From NCBI GenBank assembly GCA_002409995.1, contig DHOR01000049.1, forward strand, positions 28,991 through 92,990: DNA of 64,000 nt, read 5' to 3'. Both the position numbers and the translations under genes were made by a program. The notes beneath the pieces were generated by a model. The model had not been told where the DNA came from. It was given only the letters and a program-made list of their open reading frames with translations, and searched no databases. Below, in pieces: positions 61,895-64,000 of the stretch (position 1 is the first letter of the stretch; each line of letters opens with the position of its first letter). Source of the stretch: Hungatella sp. UBA5385. GTDB lineage: Bacteria > Bacillota > Clostridia > Lachnospirales > Lachnospiraceae.

Positions 61895-61959
61895 TTTATT
61901 TTCTCCTTATTTCTGTTTGTATAATTGATTATTAATGAATGCTTAATTACTGTTGATAC

Positions 61960-62610
61960 TTATTTGCGTGCTGCTGCCACTGCTTCTACGAATTCTTTTG
62001 CCTTGGCTGTTACTGCTGCAAAATCGCCTGTGTTCGCACCCTTTGTCAAGCTGCTGCCTGTGCCTACTGCATAAGCGCCAGCCTTGATCCACTTGTCAAC
62101 GTTATCAACATCAACACCGCCTGAAGGCATGAAATCACCCTGTGGCAGAGGTCCCTTGAAGGAGCTGATAGCTGCTGGTCCCATGATGTTGCCTGGGAAA
62201 ATCTTGATTACGTCACATCCGGACTCTAATGCTGTGATTGCTTCGGTTGGTGTCATAACCCCTGGAAGCATAGGAACTCTGTAACGGTTACACATCTTGA
62301 TGGTATCCACGTTTAAGCCTGGGCTTACTACGTAGTTAGCTCCAGCTAAAATAACGGCTCTTGCTGTCTCTGGATCAAGAACAGTACCTGCTCCGATTAC
62401 TACATCTTTGTTTTCTTTATACTTCTCAGACATCATCTGAATGAAATCAACTGGGTTTCCTTCATCCATAGTCATAGTGATCTCAATAAAGTTAATTCCG
62501 CCTGCGATAATGGCATCAACTACTTTTTCGCCCTGCTCTAAGCTCTTTGCACGAACAACAGCTACGAGACAGTCTTCTTTCATCTTGGCTAAAACCTGTT
62601 CTTTTTTCAT
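61960..62610 (-). CDS. eda: 2-dehydro-3-deoxyphosphogluconate (KDPG/KHG) aldolase
   Basis: This 216-residue class I aldolase cleaves KDPG to pyruvate and glyceraldehyde 3-phosphate. The Schiff-base lysine is in CDVIKIFPGN, the catalytic Glu in INFIEITMTM, with VVIGAGTVLDPETAR, PGVMTPTEA and PSGGVDVDN. It is first in the unit with kdgK, behind a promoter overlapped by IclR-type palindromes. It would complete breakdown of uronates released by the lyase/GH88 locus. Confidence 0.95.
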   Translation of the reverse strand: MKKEQVLAKMKEDCLVAVVRAKSLEQGEKVVDAIIAGGINFIEITMTMDEGNPVDFIQMMSEKYKENKDVVIGAGTVLDPETARAVILAGANYVVSPGLNVDTIKMCNRYRVPMLPGVMTPTEAITALESGCDVIKIFPGNIMGPAAISSFKGPLPQGDFMPSGGVDVDNVDKWIKAGAYAVGTGSSLTKGANTGDFAAVTAKAKEFVEAVAAARK

Positions 62611-62633
62611 TGTTCATCTCTCCTTCTTTTTAA

Positions 62634-62708
62634 ATTCGCATATGCGAATGAATTTCACAATTGCGATTCCTATACTTGAATATTAATCGTTTCTTGCTGT
62701 TTTGTCAA
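62634..62708 (-). promoter_or_regulatory. Promoter of eda-kdgK with two IclR-like palindromes
   Basis: On the minus strand TTGACA (62708-62703), 17 bases, TAATAT (62685-62680). Downstream are a perfect 16-bp palindrome, ATTCGCATATGCGAAT (62634-62649), and a weaker copy, TTTCACAATTGCGATT (62653-62668), with centres 19 bp apart. Both lie from about +5 to +40. The IclR gene directly upstream is the probable repressor. Confidence 0.8.
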
Positions 62709-62718
62709 CAGGTAATCC

Positions 62719-63480
62719 TTATATTTTTCCCAGATAACCTAACAATCTGGAAACTTCCATTCCTTTTTGGGAAACAAGCCTGCCTAAAGCCTCATAATCC
62801 TCTGCCGGCTTGTAAAGGCTGGAGATACTGATGGCTCCCACAACATTGCCATCTCTGCCAAAAACAGGAGCACCAACACACTGCATATGCTCCTCCATCT
62901 CCCTTGCATCAAAGGCATATCCCCGTTCCTGCACCCCCTCTAATTCTACCGCAAGCTGTTCTTTCGTTAATATAGTACGCTCCGTATGTTTTGTAAAACG
63001 GATTCTGCTTATAATCTGCTCTCTTGTCTCTTCATCGCTGTATGCAAGAATGACTTTTCCCAGAGAAGTGCAGTACATGGGATTCTTGGAACCTACGGTT
63101 GCAGTGGTGATAATAGGGTTCTCAGGTTCAAACTTACATATGTATACTACATGATGATCAGAGGGAATTCCAAAGAAAACAGTTTTTCCCACTTCTTTTG
63201 CAAATGCCTTTAATACAGGCTCTATGGTTCCGATAAAATCCAAGTTATTTGTATAATTAATCCCGATTCTGTATGCCATGAGACCGATGGTGTAGCTCTG
63301 CTTCTGCCCTCTTGTCACATTGACCATGCCCATCTCAGCCAAGGTTGTGACAATATCATATGCGCTGGTTTTCGGCAGCTTCAATTTCTCACATAAGTCA
63401 TCTAAAGTGGCACCTTCCGGGGATTTTGAAATCAGTTTCAATATCTCCACAGTTCTTTGTGTGGTTCTGTTCAGTTTCAT
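62719..63480 (-). CDS. IclR-family regulator of the KDG pathway
   Basis: This 253-residue regulator has an N-terminal winged helix (TVEILKLISKSPEGATLDDL, then CEKLKLPKTSAYDIV) and a GAF-like IclR effector domain with VYICKFEPENPI, MYCTSLGKVILAY and GAISISSL. It lies directly upstream of eda-kdgK on the same strand and likely senses KDG or another sugar acid, like KdgR. ATG 63480 is preferred since GGAGG lies before it; an ATG 15 bases upstream overlaps that site. Confidence 0.92.
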   Translation of the reverse strand: MKLNRTTQRTVEILKLISKSPEGATLDDLCEKLKLPKTSAYDIVTTLAEMGMVNVTRGQKQSYTIGLMAYRIGINYTNNLDFIGTIEPVLKAFAKEVGKTVFFGIPSDHHVVYICKFEPENPIITTATVGSKNPMYCTSLGKVILAYSDEETREQIISRIRFTKHTERTILTKEQLAVELEGVQERGYAFDAREMEEHMQCVGAPVFGRDGNVVGAISISSLYKPAEDYEALGRLVSQKGMEVSRLLGYLGKI

Positions 63481-63558
63481 CACAGGAGCCTCCATTTCTT
63501 TACTAATTCTTAGTATAACCCTTTGTCCACTGGAAATGCAACCGAATTCTAAGGTTTT

Positions 63559-63673
63559 TGTAAGTGTTTACAAAAATTGTGGTTATTTCAATAGAACTTG
63601 CGAAAAATACAGTTAAGGGATTGTAATATTTATCATGATTATGTATAATATAGGGGATATGTAAACGCTTACA
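63559..63673 (+). promoter_or_regulatory. lacI-type promoter flanked by two operators
   Basis: Promoter TTGTAA (63621-63626), 17 bases, TATAAT (63644-63649). The palindrome TGTAAACGCTTACA (63660-63673) covers the likely transcription start and matches the cre/LacI consensus. A second similar site, TGTAAGTGTTTACA (63559-63572), lies 101 bp upstream, centre to centre. Two sites either side of the promoter suggest a DNA loop formed by the LacI protein, or CcpA binding. Confidence 0.75.
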
Positions 63674-63691
63674 ATTCTGGGAGGTGACAGT

Positions 63692-64000
63692 ATGAATATC
63701 TACGATGTTTCGGAAAAGGCGAATGTATCCATTGCTACAGTTTCCCGGGTTATTAACGGCAATCCCAATGTCAGTGAGAAAACCAGGAAACGGGTGTTGG
63801 AGGTTATGGACGAATTAGGGTATACTCCCAATGTCTTTGCCAGAAGTCTTGGACTCAACACCATGAAAACCATTGGAATCATGTGTGCAGACTCTTCCGA
63901 CCCATGGCTGGCAAGTGCCATCTATTATCTGGAGCAGGAACTGGACAGCCACGGCTATGGATCGATTCTCTGCTGCAGCGGTTATCTTCCTGAGACAAAG
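63692..64000 (+). CDS. LacI-family regulator, N-terminal part (cut by window end)
   Basis: The first 103 residues are visible: a LacI helix-turn-helix with hinge (YDVSEKANVSIATVSRVING; NPNVSEKTRKRVLEV; LGYTPNVFARSLG), then the start of the periplasmic-binding-like domain (TIGIMCADSSDPWLASAIYY). GGGAGGTGA precedes the ATG. It is divergent from the IclR gene and probably regulates itself through the operator in its leader. Targets beyond the window cannot be seen. Confidence 0.93.
   Translation, partial: MNIYDVSEKANVSIATVSRVINGNPNVSEKTRKRVLEVMDELGYTPNVFARSLGLNTMKTIGIMCADSSDPWLASAIYYLEQELDSHGYGSILCCSGYLPETK

Noticed and set aside
63660..63673. Reading the TGTAAACGCTTACA site only as a CcpA cre site
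   Set aside because: It fits cre well, but its place in the leader of a LacI gene and the second site upstream make self-regulation at least as likely, so no sole assignment is made.

Overview
The window reads as chromosomal DNA from an anaerobic, low-to-mid GC Gram-positive bacterium, most likely a gut Lachnospiraceae (Clostridium cluster XIVa). This rests on the pyruvate:ferredoxin oxidoreductase, two T-box leaders, strong AGGAGG ribosome binding sites, Thr/Ala/Asp-rich linkers behind the lipoprotein cysteine of two binding proteins, VanW, CPBP and AI-2E family membrane proteins, and several small Clostridia-type proteins. I see no rRNA, tRNA, CRISPR array, transposase or prophage gene. Coding is dense on both strands. 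All assignments are by eye from translated sequence and motifs; no database search was run.

Region 1 (1-10.4 kb) is an uptake and breakdown locus for oligosaccharides containing uronic acids, of the glycosaminoglycan type. A sugar ABC binding protein and two permeases are followed by a GH88 unsaturated glucuronyl hydrolase (minus strand). Divergent from them are a YesM-type sensor kinase, a YesN-type AraC response regulator and a heparinase II/III-family lyase. Neither enzyme has a signal peptide, so cleavage probably happens in the cytoplasm. No ABC ATPase and no sulfatase is encoded here. A perfect palindrome lies just after the stop codon of the last permease, and half of a second copy lies after the hydrolase.

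Region 2 (10.6-24.4 kb) holds a membrane zinc-ribbon protein / LCM-type methyltransferase / TetR operon with a clear promoter and operator, cardiolipin synthase, O-acetylhomoserine sulfhydrylase, a DUF362 ferredoxin-like protein, an LtaS-like phosphoglycerol transferase, a zinc-ribbon protein, a YtrA-type GntR / ABC-2 exporter operon and a MATE exporter.

Region 3 (24.5-46.7 kb) is mostly housekeeping and surface functions: pyruvate:ferredoxin oxidoreductase, VanW, a PHP phosphoesterase, a P1 peptidase, an AI-2E family permease, an AlaX editing protein, a Gly/Cys-rich small protein, a tandem pair of short-chain dehydrogenases (one without the catalytic lysine), small unknown proteins, an L,D-transpeptidase, leuS with a leucine T-box, a CPBP protease, an EF-G paralogue and a YHYH/cell-wall-binding protein.

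Region 4 (46.8-59.7 kb) contains the shikimate/tyrosine operon aroF-tyrA-aroA, a GNAT acetyltransferase, a TetR / membrane protein / DUF4261 operon, a nicotinamidase-like hydrolase, a tryptophan T-box (specifier UGG) in front of an ABC importer that is therefore assigned trpXYZ, a DUF4489 protein and an Rpn-type nuclease.

Region 5 (59.7-64 kb) is the lower uronate pathway: IclR regulator, KDPG aldolase and two KDG-kinase-like PfkB proteins, with IclR-like palindromes at the aldolase promoter. A divergent LacI regulator is cut off by the window end. Regions 1 and 5 could form one pathway: polymer fragments, unsaturated sugars, 2-keto-3-deoxygluconate, KDPG, then pyruvate and glyceraldehyde 3-phosphate. 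The isomerase and reductase steps (KduI/KduD or equivalents) are not recognisable here.
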